Below are positions 23,095-38,947 of a stretch of 64,000 nucleotides of DNA, piece by piece (position 1 is the stretch's first letter; every line of letters starts with the position of its first letter). The stretch is taken from assembly GCF_008831285.2 (NCBI RefSeq), contig NC_045143.1, forward strand, positions 14,781,151 through 14,845,150. Direction: 5' to 3'. The position numbers were made by a program, and so were the translations under genes. The DNA comes from Nymphaea colorata. Lineage: Eukaryota > Streptophyta > Magnoliopsida > Nymphaeales > Nymphaeaceae. The notes beneath the pieces are model-generated. The model did not search any database. It worked only from the letters and a program-made list of their open reading frames with translations, and had not been told where the DNA came from.

Positions 23095-23160
23095 TCTAGT
23101 CTCTCCCTCGCACGCCGCGAAAGTCCACGAGGCCCTCCCCCTTCCCTTGTAAAGGGCCGG
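23058..23160 (-). promoter_or_regulatory. NAA20: NAA20 5' leader and probable core promoter
   Basis: Directly upstream of the ATG on the minus strand lies a GA-rich leader (plus-strand TC tract 23060-23098), then a GC-rich stretch with GGGCCT and CCGCGG-like words. GA/CT tracts beside start sites are common in plant housekeeping promoters. No TATA box is obvious. The start site cannot be placed from sequence alone. Confidence 0.5.
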
Positions 23161-24080
23161 ACGTTTGATTACATTGAAACCCTGTTTGATAGCGGGCAAG
23201 GAGTCGGGATAAAATTTTCTTCCGATTTCATTTTAAGCCCCATGCTTCGAACTTCAAATCCTTGGCACTCATCGAAAAGAAATTTTTGACCAATCCTTGA
23301 AAGTGGAAGATAACTTTTTCTTATGAGATGGAGTCGTATGCATCATCCTGTGCACCAAAATTGCGCCCATTGTTGGATGTATCTGGGTCTCACAACTTAT
23401 GTTTCAATATTGTTCTCAGTAAAAAAATCATTTATCTCATTTACCTAAATGTCCTTCTAATGCACAGACGCCTAGAACATCTCTTCTCCTATATTACCTT
23501 CAGGCTTTTTATGAAAAAAGAGAGTGAATGAAGAAAAGTTGATCGCCAAACACAAACAACGGAACGTTGGAAGGAAAAAATAAAATTTGCAGAGCTTATG
23601 GGTTGGTGTCGACCTGTTGTAGAGAAATGAAAGGAGAAGAGCAAGGACGAAGTGAGGACATAAAACCTCCCCGTATTGGAGTTTCTTATTTTTCTACCTC
23701 GTGTTCCATATTTTCACAATGTCAATGTGTGCCAGAGGCTCGACATTCAAAAAGAAAGCATATAGACAACAAGTAGCATACTATCACTTAGGTGATCATC
23801 AATGAGAGTTGTAATGGATTTGCATATACATGTATGTACCATTACTCAGCATAATCTCGCACACACTATCAACTATTTGGATTAATGGTTGGCTTGTGTT
23901 GTTAGTGTGGTCGTGCAAATAGCTCTATGTCACACACACCTTCGTTAGTCTAGTTTCGCACACACTTTCACGCATGCTATCACTCAAATGCTCTCTGATG
24001 AGGGTCATTTTTGTCCATAATTCAGTTTGAAAATATGTTTTAACCTAACTTTAAAAGAAAAAATGATTTTGAATAAGAGG

Positions 24081-24160
<80 letters not shown>

Positions 24161-24177
24161 GTATTTCACCTCTCAAA

Positions 24178-24213
<36 letters not shown>

Positions 24214-24499
24214 GTATGAACCATGATGATTTATAATTGGGTTTTTGTACATAAAAGATTAAAAACTTGCTTCTAATTTTTCTACACCCTTAATCAACTA
24301 AATCAAGAATGCATGATCAAAAATTACATAAAATAGAAGGAAACAATAGAAATTCATGACTGTTTGTCTATGATTTTGCCATATAATGGTAGATCACATT
24401 CATAAGAATGTATCCCTAATAGCCATAGGCATTTAAGTTACATGTATTGCAACAAATATAAATCACTCTCTCACCATACGACTCACTCATGGTCAGGAG
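23161..24499. other. Intergenic sequence with TA/CA microsatellites
   Basis: No gene recognised. Contains (TA)n at 24083-24150 followed by CACACAC, and a second TA/CA tract at 24178-24213. The ORF reading through it as Tyr-Ile repeats is an artefact. Confidence 0.6.
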
Positions 24500-27504
<3,005 letters not shown>

Positions 27505-28239
27505 TAGAGTACAAACAAAATGAATTAAGCGATGAGCTCAGGGTGAGTGTAGTTGTTCCTTTGATTCAAAGATCTGCAATAGCAGGCAGACATACAACCT
27601 ATTTTTAGACCGTGAAGCTAAAAGACAATCCATGAACATTTTGGTTACATCAAGCTTCTTAAAGCCTTCTGGACTCCATCAAGTAAGTTCGAGAGGTGTT
27701 TTACACATGGTACCCTAAGGCCAATTGGTCTGAGAGTTACGGGCCCAAAACTTGTTATAAAGGTTCAATAGAAAGCCTGATAGGCATGATGTTGCACAAA
27801 GCAAACTATACAAAACTACTAAAGCTGTAGAACGTCGTAGTAGCTTTTGCAGTGGTGAAGTATTTCCTCCAAAGGTGAAGGGTAGCTCAAAAGAAAATAA
27901 AAAATTCAAAAGCTAAACACGAAAAGCCAAAAAGCAAAGCAAAAAAAAAAAAGGAGCACTTGCCAAGAGATGAAAACCACAAAGGGCTAAACCCTCTAGG
28001 CATAAAGTGCAAAAACTTTCTATAAATGCAAGATTTTCTAATCAATATCAATTCCTCTATAGGATTTCTATGAAATTGAGGAGAATCTTCCTATTTCAAG
28101 CTTTTGACAACAATTCCTATCAAACAAAGGTAGCTTGGTATCATTTGAAAAAAAAGTTTCTCAAAGTAATTTGTAAAAAATTGGCATGCTTTGCCATTAA
28201 GCAAAGTCTCCAACTTGCTTAACAGTAAAGAGGGACATT
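27505..28239. other. Spacer between two inverted LTR-like arms
   Basis: 735 bp between TGTTAACA ends pointing away from each other (27497-27504 and 28240-28247). No gene, polypurine tract or primer site recognised. Confidence 0.4.
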
Positions 28240-28822
28240 TGTTAACACTCCAAAATTTTTTATTCAGTTGCTGATGGCAATTCCAAAAGTTTTTGCAAAG
28301 GATTTGACAAATGATTGTAAAATATTTCAATTTCAAAATGAATTTTAAACACTAAACTCAATACAAGTTCAATTCATGAAGTTAGTCTGTAACATGAATC
28401 CCAATGTAGCATTATGAGTCCAAGTCTAAGTCCAGTATGCAATATTGAATCAAAATTAGGGTTTCGTAACCCAAATCCAATTAAATTTGTCATTTGGAAT
28501 CCAAATTCAGATTTAAAATCAAGATTAGATTTAGTTAAGGATCCAGAACATCATGTGGGACCCACGTGTAGGCCCCACCTAGTCTGCATGCGCAACGGCC
28601 CTCCCAGGGTGCGACGCACCTCCCTACTTCATTAAAATAGTCCATTGAACCTAAAAATATTAAAACAATTGAAAAATATAAAAAGGAAAAAAGAGAATCT
28701 AAGATGAAAAAGAAGATCATTAAAATAATAAAAAGAAAAGAACAAGCTTTAAAGAGGCCTCCCAAATGTGGCACCTCATCTACTAAGCTCATCAAACATG
28801 AGTCTAGCCAAAATAGGATAGG

Positions 28823-29466
28823 TGTATACCTATTGACCAATTTAGTAATGGGACAAATTTGACCCCTAGCTGAACCAACAGTGCTTTGACTAAGCTTAGT
28901 CGAAGCTCATTTCAAATTAAACTTAGTTAAAACATAATTAAATGTTTTCTAAGTATCAAATGCTATTAGACTCATCAAAATAAGTCAAAGTCAAAGCATA
29001 AAAGGGGTGTTGACCATAGTCAAACTGTCCAGCCAATTCAATTTTGGGACAAAATTGTCATTCTCTATCAAATTCAATTGACAAAACCTAATTTGAGGTC
29101 TAAAATGAATCAATTATGTATTTGAACTAGTAACATATACGAATTGTATACCTATTGACCAATCTAGTAATTGGACAAATTTGACCCCCAGCTGAACCAA
29201 CAATGCTTTGACTAAGCTTAGTCGAAGCTCATTTCAAATGAAACTTAGTTAAAACATAATTAAATGTTTTCTAAGTATCAAATGCTATCAGACTCATCAA
29301 AATAAGTCAAAGTCAAAGCATAAAAGGGGTGTTGACCATAGTCAAATTGTCCAGCCAATTCAATTTTGGGACAAAATTGTCTTTCTCTATCAAATTCAAT
29401 CGACAAAACCTAATTTGAGGTCTAAAGTGAATCAATCATGTATTTGAACTTGTAGCATATACGAAT
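28823..29466 (+). repeat. 322 bp tandem duplication
   Basis: Two adjacent copies, 28823-29144 and 29145-29466, each starting TGTATACCTATTGACCAAT and ending CATATACGAAT. I see only about a dozen differences, so the duplication is fairly recent. It lies inside LTR arm C. Confidence 0.95.
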
Positions 29467-30389
29467 CCCATGTGCAATTAAACAACCTAAATTCAAATTA
29501 GGGATTTGACCAAGTCAAACATATTTTCAATCAAGATTTTGGATGAAAATGTCTTTATAATCTAATTTAACACAATGAATTTAACATCCTTGTAAGACAA
29601 ACTTGATTATTGAATTTATAGGTAGTGAAATCTATAATTCAATCCAATTGAAAGCTAGGACACTAGGTCAAAGCTTAGTGAACTCAAGTCAAACTCGGAC
29701 ACACTCAAGAGAGAGAATGTTTGAAGTCAAAGTCAAAGGCTATTCTTACCAAAAATTGAATTTTAATTCAAAATTAGGTTTAAAGCATAAAGTTTTTGAG
29801 TTAAAATTAACATAATTTGGCTTGGTCAAAGTCACGATGGACTTGACCTAGCCCAAGCCCACCTAGCTCATGCATGTGGGATAGCTGAGCTCACTCTTTA
29901 AAAAGGAGATTAAATAACTAACCTTCTTTTCTAATCATCGATCCAAAGTTTTTGGATTTGACCAATGAGATACAATGAAGACTCTCAAGTATTGGTAAAA
30001 AATACTGGCTAGATGAGATGGCAGCACATCTGCCATATAATAATTTTAATTGGATGGTTCTTTCCACCTAAGCAAATGATGATTTGCTGGTCCATGCCAC
30101 ATCACTTGACTGGACCAGCAAATCGTCATTTGCTTAAAAGAATGGCCCCAAAGGGGGGTGGGGGACAATTTCTTTTCTTTTTAAATTTTTAAGAGAGACA
30201 TTAAGAGGGGTATTCTCTTAGTTAACAAAATGATTTTTAAAAGAAAGGATAAACTCTATTGCATATAGCCAATAGAGTATTATTCTTTTAACCTTCATTG
30301 GCTGCATGGCTTGAGTAGAGATATGCACCCAATGAAGATTGATTTTTATCCAACTCAGCCCATACAATGCATGAGAAGGGCTGAAACTC

Positions 30390-30397
30390 TATATAAA
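30390..30397 (+). promoter_or_regulatory. TATA-like box of LTR arm C
   Basis: CTATATAAACCCCTC followed within 100 bases by CT-rich sequence resembles the U3-R boundary of plant LTRs. Placement is inference. Confidence 0.4.
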
Positions 30398-31286
30398 CCC
30401 CTCTAAGCACCCTTAGGATGAAGGTTTTTTCTAGGTGGGCTTTCTCTCCATCTCTTGCTCTCTCTCTTCTCCATCACAGCTAAGAAGAAGAAACAACAGC
30501 AGCAGTCCCCTAGCAAGAAGCTCTCTCTTTCTCTCTCTCCCTTTCTTCTACGAATCTTGCTAAGCTTAGGCCTTTCTCTTGGGCTTTGGCTTAGGGTTTT
30601 TGGTTTTAGGAAAACAACTACGGCCTCACAAAGAAGAAGACATTTCTCCTACTTGTGATTTTGCTAAGGTCAAATCCTTTTTGGATTATTGTTTAAGATC
30701 ATCGGTTCTAGGAGGCCTTCCAAGCTCTCTCCTACATCCAAGAGTCGTCCAACAAGGTAGGGGTCTTCTTTTCTCTTACATCTTATTTCTATTTTGCTTC
30801 TTGGAAAAATGATGTCCAGTTAGGGAACCACGTGAGGTTGTGCATGTTAAATGCATTATTCACATGCATCTTTCGGTTCAAACCTACATAAAATGATTTT
30901 ACAAAGGCTCAAGTCCATTCATTTCAGCCGCCCAGCCTTGAACCCAGTTTCTAACTCAAAACCATGAATGAAACCCACTGTGAGTTAGAATCCAAATGAG
31001 AGAGAAAACTTCATTTATACGATGGAATATGTGCTTTTTTTTGAAAGCCTATTAGGGACAGATTTATCTATTATATCCACCCTTACATGGCTACATAAAT
31101 GTATTTTGCTTGAGAACATCTATTGATTTTCTTCATTTCAATTTATATTTTCATAATTTTCTCTAATTTTTCTTAAGAAATGTGGTCAAGGAGGTTAGAA
31201 GCCATGTTTTCAACCCCCTTGATGAAAAAAATCCCAGCCATGAACTATCATTGTTCATGAGCTATGTGGCCTTTACTCAATCTCTT

Positions 31287-31290
<4 letters not shown>

Positions 31291-31340
<50 letters not shown>
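31291..31340. repeat. (AT)n(GT)n microsatellite
   Basis: AT repeat followed by about 17 GT units with one interruption. Confidence 0.93.
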
Positions 31341-31344
<4 letters not shown>

Positions 31345-31518
31345 TGTGCACCACTTCATATTAATATAGCTATTTTCCTTCAAAGAGTAGGTTAAAGGTC
31401 ACGTCCTTTAACTAATGTAAAAGAGATAGCTTCCAATATCGATCTTGGTTGTTCAAAGGTACAAAATTAATCAATTTAAGGTTGGAAAATTGGGCTGATT
31501 AAGTGAATGCATATATGT

Positions 31519-31549
31519 ATACGTATGTATGTATGTATGTATGTATGTA

Positions 31550-31584
<35 letters not shown>
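31519..31584. repeat. (ATGT)n / (GT)n compound microsatellite
   Basis: About eight GTAT units, then about 14 GT units. A further (AC)n tract lies at 32003-32034. Confidence 0.93.
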
Positions 31585-31586
<2 letters not shown>

Positions 31587-31997
31587 ATAATCCATACTTT
31601 AATTTGTAAAGAAACTTGAAAATTCAATATTTCAGACCTTATAATACTTTTTTCAGCTCAAGAGAAGCTATGAATTTATCAATCTCTATGAAACTAGATC
31701 AAATCTTTAGTTTTTCCTAAATTGGCACCATAGAGAATAGCTTCTAATATGGTTGATATTCATGAATCATGAGTTTACATTTTCAATTTCATAATTGGTC
31801 TGGTTGTCACTTTAAGTCACTACAAAATTTTAGCCAAAAGCTGTCATTCAAATTCCCAAAACTGACAAGAGCAATCTTGGCAAATTTGCCCAACATACTA
31901 TACCTAGTTTGTGCAAAATCTGGAGATTTAAAACCAAGTTTTGGAGTAAATCTTATTCCTAAACTCTGATTTGCATTCTAAGATGCATCTTCAATGG

Positions 31998-32037
<40 letters not shown>

Positions 32038-33420
32038 TATATATTTCATCAATTTCAAGACTTAACTTATCAAGGTTAAGTAAATTTTAGCAATCTTTAC
32101 ATTCTACTTTGAGAAAGATGTGTACAACTAGACGTTTCCCAACTTGTGACCATCACATGGTCTAACTTATATTCATTTGAACATGAAGAAGTGGATGATT
32201 TCCTTGATTTTTCCCATTCTAAAGTTGGGATCTTCATGCAATTTCCAGATTTTACTTTCATTTTCCAAAAAAATTATCTATTTCAATAGATGTCTCAAGG
32301 TTATGGACTACATTCTAGTAGTAATGCTTGATCCAATGTCAAGCATAACCTAGAAAATTGCCTGACGTACCTAATTTTACATAAATTTTGCTCATCATTC
32401 CATGAATGCATGTGTGATGGATTGAAATATTAACATGTGTGTGTGTATTGAGAGAAGTGAGAGTGAAGAATGTATGCATACATATAGTTTATTTTCTTAA
32501 TTCATGCACACACTCACTTATCCAATTCACACACATGTGCACCATCTTTAGAAAGTAAGTGAACCAATTACAAGTTGCAACACATGACCGAGTCATGTTG
32601 TAATAAAGAATTTGTATTCCCACTTATTTTCAAAAAGAAAACACAAGAATCCTATCAATTTTGCAAATAAATACATATTTGAAACATGAAATTTTCCTAC
32701 ATCTCCTACATCTTTGAATCCAAAATAAGCTTCACTCAACTCAAGATTCTTATCATTTGATCTCAATCAACCGATTTTATCAAAAGAGATTTTCTAATGT
32801 GATCGATCATTCCACTTTTCCAAGCTAAACTAGCTACTTTTGCATTCACTAAGCTCAAATTTTTGATCCAAGATCATGAATTACCTTTAAGTTCATATGA
32901 CTGAACCCAAGTTTCAATTTTCAACAATTTATAATTCAAATTCCCAAATTCCAATTTCAAATTTCAAATCCAATTTCTAATTTGCGAATTATAATCACCC
33001 CAAATTTGTCCAAAATGCTACACCCTTTTACCAAAACATAAAACCCAATTTTTGGATCCAAATTAGATCCAAAACCTAAGTTCAGATCCAAATCAAGCAT
33101 TTCAAACCCAAAATTTGAAATCAAATTAAAAATGACAAAATTTGAGCGTCGTGTGTGCATGGACCTTCCCTTTCTTTTAAGAACTCATTTCTCACGCCAA
33201 AACGTGTTTTTAAACCTTAGTCGCGCGCTAAAATGAGTCGGCGAGCAATTGAACCCAGTCCAAATTTAAAATGAGTCTAGAGTCACTCGAAGTAGGGTCG
33301 ACCACCGATTTGTAAAAAAAAAAAAAACATTTTTTAAATAACAAATAATAATTTTATGTATAAACAGCCCTTATTTATTTTATATCATTTTATCAAATTT
33401 AAAAAAATTGAGTTTTTGCA

Positions 33421-33540
33421 CGTCCCGCAACGGGCAAGTGCTCGCGTGAACGCGCGTTCACGTGCCGTGCGATAGCGCGACTGCACGTGGGCATGCGCGG
33501 TCACGGCAACGCTTGCGCGGTGCTGCGCGTGTGCACTGCC
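33421..33540. repeat. CpG-rich, palindrome-rich island in LTR arm B
   Basis: About 120 bases of very GC-rich sequence in AT-rich surroundings. It has a perfect 18 bp palindrome CGTGAACGCGCGTTCACG at 33445-33462 and repeated GCGCG and CACGTG words. Confidence 0.8.
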
Positions 33541-35363
33541 AAGGCGCTTAGCTTCCATTTTTTCTTCAAAACAGAACCGTTAGGGGCGATTTTGAGCATT
33601 TTAAGTGGGCATTAGCACTCTCTAAAGCTCAAAAATGAATTTTCAAGCACAATAGCCAATCATACTTAAGCAAAACCAATTTAAATTTATTTGAAAATGT
33701 TATAAAAATCTAAAAAAATTGAATTTTGAGTTTTGGCTCCAAAACTCTCATAAATACCCCAATTTTCCCCCTCTTGGGCAAAAAGGAGCTAGCCCTTGGA
33801 GAAGCTCTAGTGGAATCTCACTTGAGGACTTAGAGTTTTAGCTCTCTTCCTCCATTTCCTTTTCAATCTTCTTCTTCTTCTCCAACTTGGAGCAAACTTC
33901 ATCAAGCTACAACTCTTCAAGAGAGCACAAAGATCTCTTGGAGGCCTCTTCTTCATCACCTTGGAGCTCTATTCAAGGTGAGTCTATGATCAATTGAAGC
34001 AAGAGTGATCATTTTCTTCCCAAAATAGTTCTCTTAGGAGGTATGTAACCCACATCCCACTCCATTATTTCTTTTTCTTCCCTTCATCATCTCCCCATGA
34101 CCATACAAAATAGCTTTATGAGAGGGTGAAACAATATTTCATTTCATGATTTAATCATGTTATCTCTTTTCTTTTTGAATATAGTCTTGTTTTGCTTCCT
34201 CATTTTCCTCTCCTCTTCATCTCCCCAAGGCTATACAAAATAGTTATCAATCTTCATTTTAGAGTCAAGAGGCTATGCTCAAGTGTACCGGGAGCATGAG
34301 AGGAGATGTTATTTCATTTTTTGATTGCATAATGTTCTATCTTTTCTTGAATGTAGTCTTGTTGTGATGTTTTTCTTTCCTCTCTTCTTCATCTCCCCAT
34401 GGCCATTATGAGATAGCTTTCAATATCTATTTTAGAGTCAAGAGGCTATGCTCGAGTGCACTAGGAGCATGAGAAGATGAGACAATATTTTATTTTATGA
34501 TTGAGTCATGCTCTCTCTCTTTCTTTAAATATTGCTTTATTTTCAAGTTATTATCCATGCATAGTTATTTGATTTTCCCTATCTACATGTGAATGCACTG
34601 TGAGAATGAGAGTGTAGTTTGGGAACTCTTTATTTTCATGTTGATTTTTGAGGTTGAGGCTTGTCCAACCTGGGAAAAACCCTCACAAATATGTACATGT
34701 TAATATGTATTTGCATGTCATCTTACTCTAGTTTCCTTTCTAATAATCCTATTAGGAACCTTAATGAACATCTTATCGTGTGGTTTAGTTTTCTTCCATA
34801 TCCAATGGTGAAAAAAACATATTCCCTTGTAACAAACTAAGTAACTATGTTTTATATTCATATATCAAAAATATTTGAAATCATGCTTTCCAAAATATTT
34901 TCGAAAAACCCTTTTTATTATGGTTTTGGAGATTTAGCTTGGACTCTTACATGAGTTCAAGCTCCCTTCTAGCCTACATCAAACTTGAAGTCAGTTATTT
35001 TAAGTTATTTCTTGATTTCTAATCTCACAAAGACATGTATGTATATACATGTTATATACATATATGTGCACATGATGATTCCCTTCATCATTCTCTCTCT
35101 ATGTCTTCACATTTTATTTTACAAATTTTCATATATACATGAATACATGTGTATATGTGTTCTATTTTCTATCTCTTAATCTTTTATTTCTCTTTTCAAG
35201 ACAAATATCTTCCTTTACAAATTTTCTTAGATATACATATATAAATGTGTATATGTATTTCCCTTTACTCTAAAAATCTCTATTCCTATTCAAATCAATA
35301 TCATTTTTTATAAATTTTCATATATGTACATATGTGATGGTATGTACACGTATATGTACATTT

Positions 35364-35369
<6 letters not shown>

Positions 35370-35398
<29 letters not shown>
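35370..35398. repeat. (TC)n microsatellite
   Basis: About 14 TC units within LTR arm B. Confidence 0.93.
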
Positions 35399-35400
<2 letters not shown>

Positions 35401-36481
35401 ATGAGAGTATTTCATATTTTCCATTCTTTTTAACATTTTTCTCTCATGATATTTTTACTTACCGACTTCATCAAGACCAAAAATCAAGTAATGACCCAAT
35501 ATTGGATTAATACTTATGGTCTACAACCCCAATTTATTTTCAAAAACTTTTCATTCTTATATATAAAGTTATCAAAACAAAAATCTTAGATATATGTTGT
35601 GATAGAAATGTTTGTAGATGAATGTTATGGTAGGAATGAATGATTTTCCTTTCCAATCATGTGTGATCAAACTTTCAATATTCTTCTACACCGGATATAA
35701 AGAGATGTTTAAGCCAAAATGAAATGCATCAATAATAGACATAGCCCTTGGATTAATTACCCCAGGTAAAGGTGCTGGGAATGGTCGATCCTCGTACCAA
35801 TGGGTGAGTCATTTTCTCTCATTTTCAAAACAAAACTCATTTTTTTGGAGCACTCCAAAACCAAAAATAAAAATTTTGGGGATGCGAACACCAATCAAAT
35901 TTTCCAAATCTATCAATTTTTTTGGATCTATCAATAGTCCCAATTCAAATCAATTTGAACAATATTTCATTTCTAATATTTCAATTTGGCCGGAATTCAA
36001 AAGAAATCACATAAATTTCCAAAGCAAACTGAATTTCTAAATAATTTGTCAAAACAAATTAAATTTCCAAACAATTTGTCTAAAATCTATTCCAATTTTT
36101 CTAAAACAATCTCAAGAAGTTGCTTGTTCAAAATCAAGTTCAAAATGAACTTCAAAATCTTGTGCACAAGCATATATGTCTATATCAAACAAATGACTTG
36201 TACAATTTTTGAGAAATGTTTAGTCCTTGGCCCAATTACCCTACTTAAAGGTGGTAAGAACAGTCAGACCTTGTATTGATGGGCGGATTCCTTTCTCCTT
36301 GCACTTTTTCAAAACCCAAATTTCAAAGCTTGCTGTTTCGTGTGACTTCCTGTTTGTGAGAGGTGTGCGAAGAGAACAGCAGGGCTGTGGCTGCTGGGTT
36401 TGATCATGAAAGCAAGGTTGAACTGTGTATGTCATTGTGGTTGAGGCAGGCTGAAGGAGAGCTGCAGCCGCTGGATTGGGC

Positions 36482-37054
36482 TTAGGTGCTATAGAAGAGG
36501 TTTGCTAAGGATGAGTTGTTAGTCTGCTGGAGACGCTCCAAAGCTGACCACCTAAGATGTTGAACACGAACTGGAACTATCTTGGAGTTCATCACTTGCA
36601 CCAAGACTTTCCTTGGGTCCCAACCACATACTATATGAGCTATGCATTTGCCGAGGTCAAATTTGAAACAACTGCAAAATTCAGATATCTTAGCTTTCCA
36701 CAGTTGGATTTTTTCTTCTACCAGCATGGTGCCTATTAAACAAAACGACCCTTGAGCATAGAGATTCAAAGGAGGATAGAGATGATTGTTAGAGGCCTGT
36801 CTAACAAGACCTTTGAAGTTCCATGAGATGAAATTCACGACAAATATGTGGGAGAACTGAGGTCGTATGGTTGGCCTTTTCCAAGGGGGAGCCATTTGCC
36901 TCACTATTTCCATATGCCATAGCTTCAAAGTAGGAAGAAGACCCTCTGTGAACCCTCCTACGTTTTCCTTCAACTTCAATGAGATCTTCAAACAGTAGAT
37001 TGATGTTGCTAACATGTTTGAGAACATGTCTGCCTTTGTCTCCTTTGCTGCCCC
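36482..37054 (-). pseudogene. LINE 1 ORF2 endonuclease start (3' part missing)
   Basis: The minus strand at about 36830 reads FISWNFKGLVRQASNNHL, the opening motif of plant L1-type endonuclease (usually WNVRGLG...). VEEKIQLW and an IVCGWDPRKVLV segment follow, matching the usual order. The frame ends at a stop at 36482, and neither the endonuclease end nor any RT is found to the left, so the 3' half is lost. The first part of the frame (37054-36840) is probably ORF1 tail and inter-ORF sequence. Copia C sits at its right, and LINE ORF1 continues beyond it at 42060. Confidence 0.65.
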
Positions 37055-37514
37055 TGTTAGCAAAAGTAATGACCTGCCTGCACGTCCTCTTCTTGTGCTC
37101 CTGTGAATGACACAACACAAGAACACAACACACTAATTGAGCACTTGTTTCTACAAGTGATCACAAAGGCATGACACATGATAAGAGCACACAACACTAA
37201 AAATTTGGAGCACACTTGAAATGCTTTCTCCCACATACTTTGGCCAACCCAAAGGGCCATATTTATACATGTAAAACAAGCTGAAAAATAAATGACATTG
37301 ACTCTTGGTAATTCCACTATGGTCATTATGGATATATTAAAAACAAAAAATTGAAAATATAATGACCATATTAAAAACGAAAAACTGAAAATTAAAATAG
37401 GCAAGGTGAAGGGGCACATGTCATGGCACGATGGAACTTTTGGAGAACCCAAAAGTTAAACCGTTCACCTTCTTCATAAAGGCAGCTGCATTAATTTTGC
37501 ATTAACTTTCATCA
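37055..37514 (-). repeat. Copia C 3' LTR
   Basis: 460 bp, TG...CA ends on both strands. A TATA-like GTATAAATATGG lies on the minus strand near 37256-37267. Confidence 0.96.
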
Positions 37515-38062
37515 CTCCCCCTTAATGCAAAGTTTGAAACACCAAGGTGAGACCGAAACTTTATAAATTTTGGGTATGAAAGTGCCTTTGTAAACCCATC
37601 TGCAACTTGCTCATTAGTTGAGCAATACTTCAACACGATTTGACCTTTACCAACAATCTCACGAATGAAATGATGACAAAGTTCGATATGTTTTGTCTGT
37701 CCATGGTAAATTGGATTTATTGTCATTGGTATAGTTGCCTTGTTGTCACAATGAATTGGTGTTCCTTCAGTTTGACTTTGACCATGATCTTCCAAAACTC
37801 GACGCATCCAAATTGTCTGACAAGTAGCTGCAGATGCAGCAATATACTCCGCTTCTGAAGATGATAATGCCGTTGTACTTTGCTTCTTTGAACACCACGA
37901 TATAGCACCTTATCCAAGTGTAAAAACATAACCGCTTGTGCTCCTTCGATTATCTACAGCTCCTGCCCAGTCACTATCAGTGTAACCAAGTAAGTTAAAA
38001 CAAACATCTGATTTATACCAAATTTCATATTCAGTAGTTTCACGGATGTAACGCAAAATACG
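37502..38062 (-). pseudogene. Copia C RNase H, frameshifted
   Basis: The minus-strand end part (37807-37502) reads IHCDNKATIPMTINP, HGQTKHIELCHHFIRE and EQVADGFTKAL, a clear copia RNase H tail that runs into the LTR. The part before it (37929-37723) is in another frame. Read in the expected frame it shows the STTALSSSEAEYIAA-type segment near 37840-37880. At least one frameshift therefore separates it from RT, and a stop near 37910 also interrupts it. Confidence 0.85.
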
Positions 38063-38947
38063 TTATGGTGCCCCCAAATGGTGTAACGATGGATTGTGCA
38101 TGAATCTGGATACCAAGCTGACAGCAAATAAAATATCTGGTCGTGTATGAGTCAAATATAACAAGCCACCAACTATACCTCTAAACAATGTTTCATTGGC
38201 TTTAGCAGTCTCATCAGACAAAGTTAACTTTTCACTTGCATTCATAGGAGTAGAACACGACTTGCAATCTAACATTTTATACCTCTTAAGTAGGCTTAAT
38301 GCATATTTTCCTTGAGAGATAAAAATGTCATTATTTGTTTGGACAACTTGAAGACCAAGGAAGAAATGCAATAAACCCAAATCTGACATTTCAAACTCAC
38401 TTATCATACTGTCTTTGAATTTTTGAATGAGCACATCACTTGATCCCATGTAGATAATGTCATCTACATAAACACATACCACAAGCATATCAATGCCTTC
38501 ATTTTTCAAGTATAATGTAGGTTCACTCTCACAACATCGAAACCCATTTTTGTGAAGATATGTGTCAAGCCTCTCATACCATGCTCTTGGTGCTTGCTTG
38601 AGGCCATAAATGACCTTCTTCAACTTATACACTTTCTTCTCATGTCCACTTATGACAAAGCCCTGTAGTTGATGTACATATACATCTTCTTCTAAAGCAC
38701 CATTCAAAAAGGCAGATTTGACATCAAATTGAAATACCTTACATTTTAAGTGAGCCGCAAATGCCAATACTAGCCTAATAGTCTCAAAATGAGCAACAGG
38801 AGAAAAAGTTTCAAAATAATCAATGCCATATTTTTGTACATGCCCTCTGACGACTAGTCTGGCCTTGTATTTTTGCACATCTCCATCAACATTATACTTC
38901 AATTTGTAAACCCATTTCACACTTATAGGTTCCTTTCCTTGTGGCAA
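38063..38947 (-). pseudogene. Copia C reverse transcriptase, open over 294 residues
   Basis: All RT blocks are present in one frame: VKWVYKLKYNVDG, YKARLVVRGHVQKYGIDY, FETFSPVAH, FQFDVKSAFLNGALEE, YGLKQAPRAWYERLD, CVYVDDIIYMGS (catalytic YVDD intact), DLGLLHFFLGLQV and THTRPDILFAVSLVSRFM. The domain looks catalytically competent. It stops at 38063 just before RNase H and lacks a joined upstream frame: sequence from 38948 to about 39260 should be the integrase-RT linker and has stops. Confidence 0.92.

Larger units (their letters stand above)
28240..32959 (+). repeat. Long LTR-like sequence, arm C (plus)
   Basis: Begins TGTTAACACTCCAAAATTTT and shares with arm A, inverted, the stretch around CATGTGGGACCCACGTGTAGG (split: CATGTGGGACC, CACGTGTAGG; 28551-28572). 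It contains a 322 bp tandem duplication, a TATA-like TATATAAA at 30390-30397 followed by a CT-rich leader-like stretch, and several microsatellites. The end is not defined and could include unrelated sequence. No coding region was recognised. Confidence 0.45.
32960..36345 (+). repeat. Long LTR-like sequence, arm B (plus)
   Basis: About 3.4 kb. It resembles arm A in reverse over several blocks (for example 34930-34985, 35460-35510, 35690-35905). It has a TATA-like CATAAATACC at 33749-33758 and a leader-like stretch GAGCTAGCCCTTGGAGAAGC after it. The segment with CCTTGGATTAATTACCCC (35745) recurs in diverged form at 36224, so the right end is internally repeated. No gag-pol is present. Boundaries are approximate. 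Confidence 0.5.

Noticed and set aside
24027-24236. ORF of Tyr-Ile repeats
   Set aside because: Reads through a TA/CA microsatellite.
30455-30812. Short Ser/Leu-rich ORFs after the arm C TATA-like box
   Set aside because: CT-rich leader-like sequence of an LTR, with no domain.
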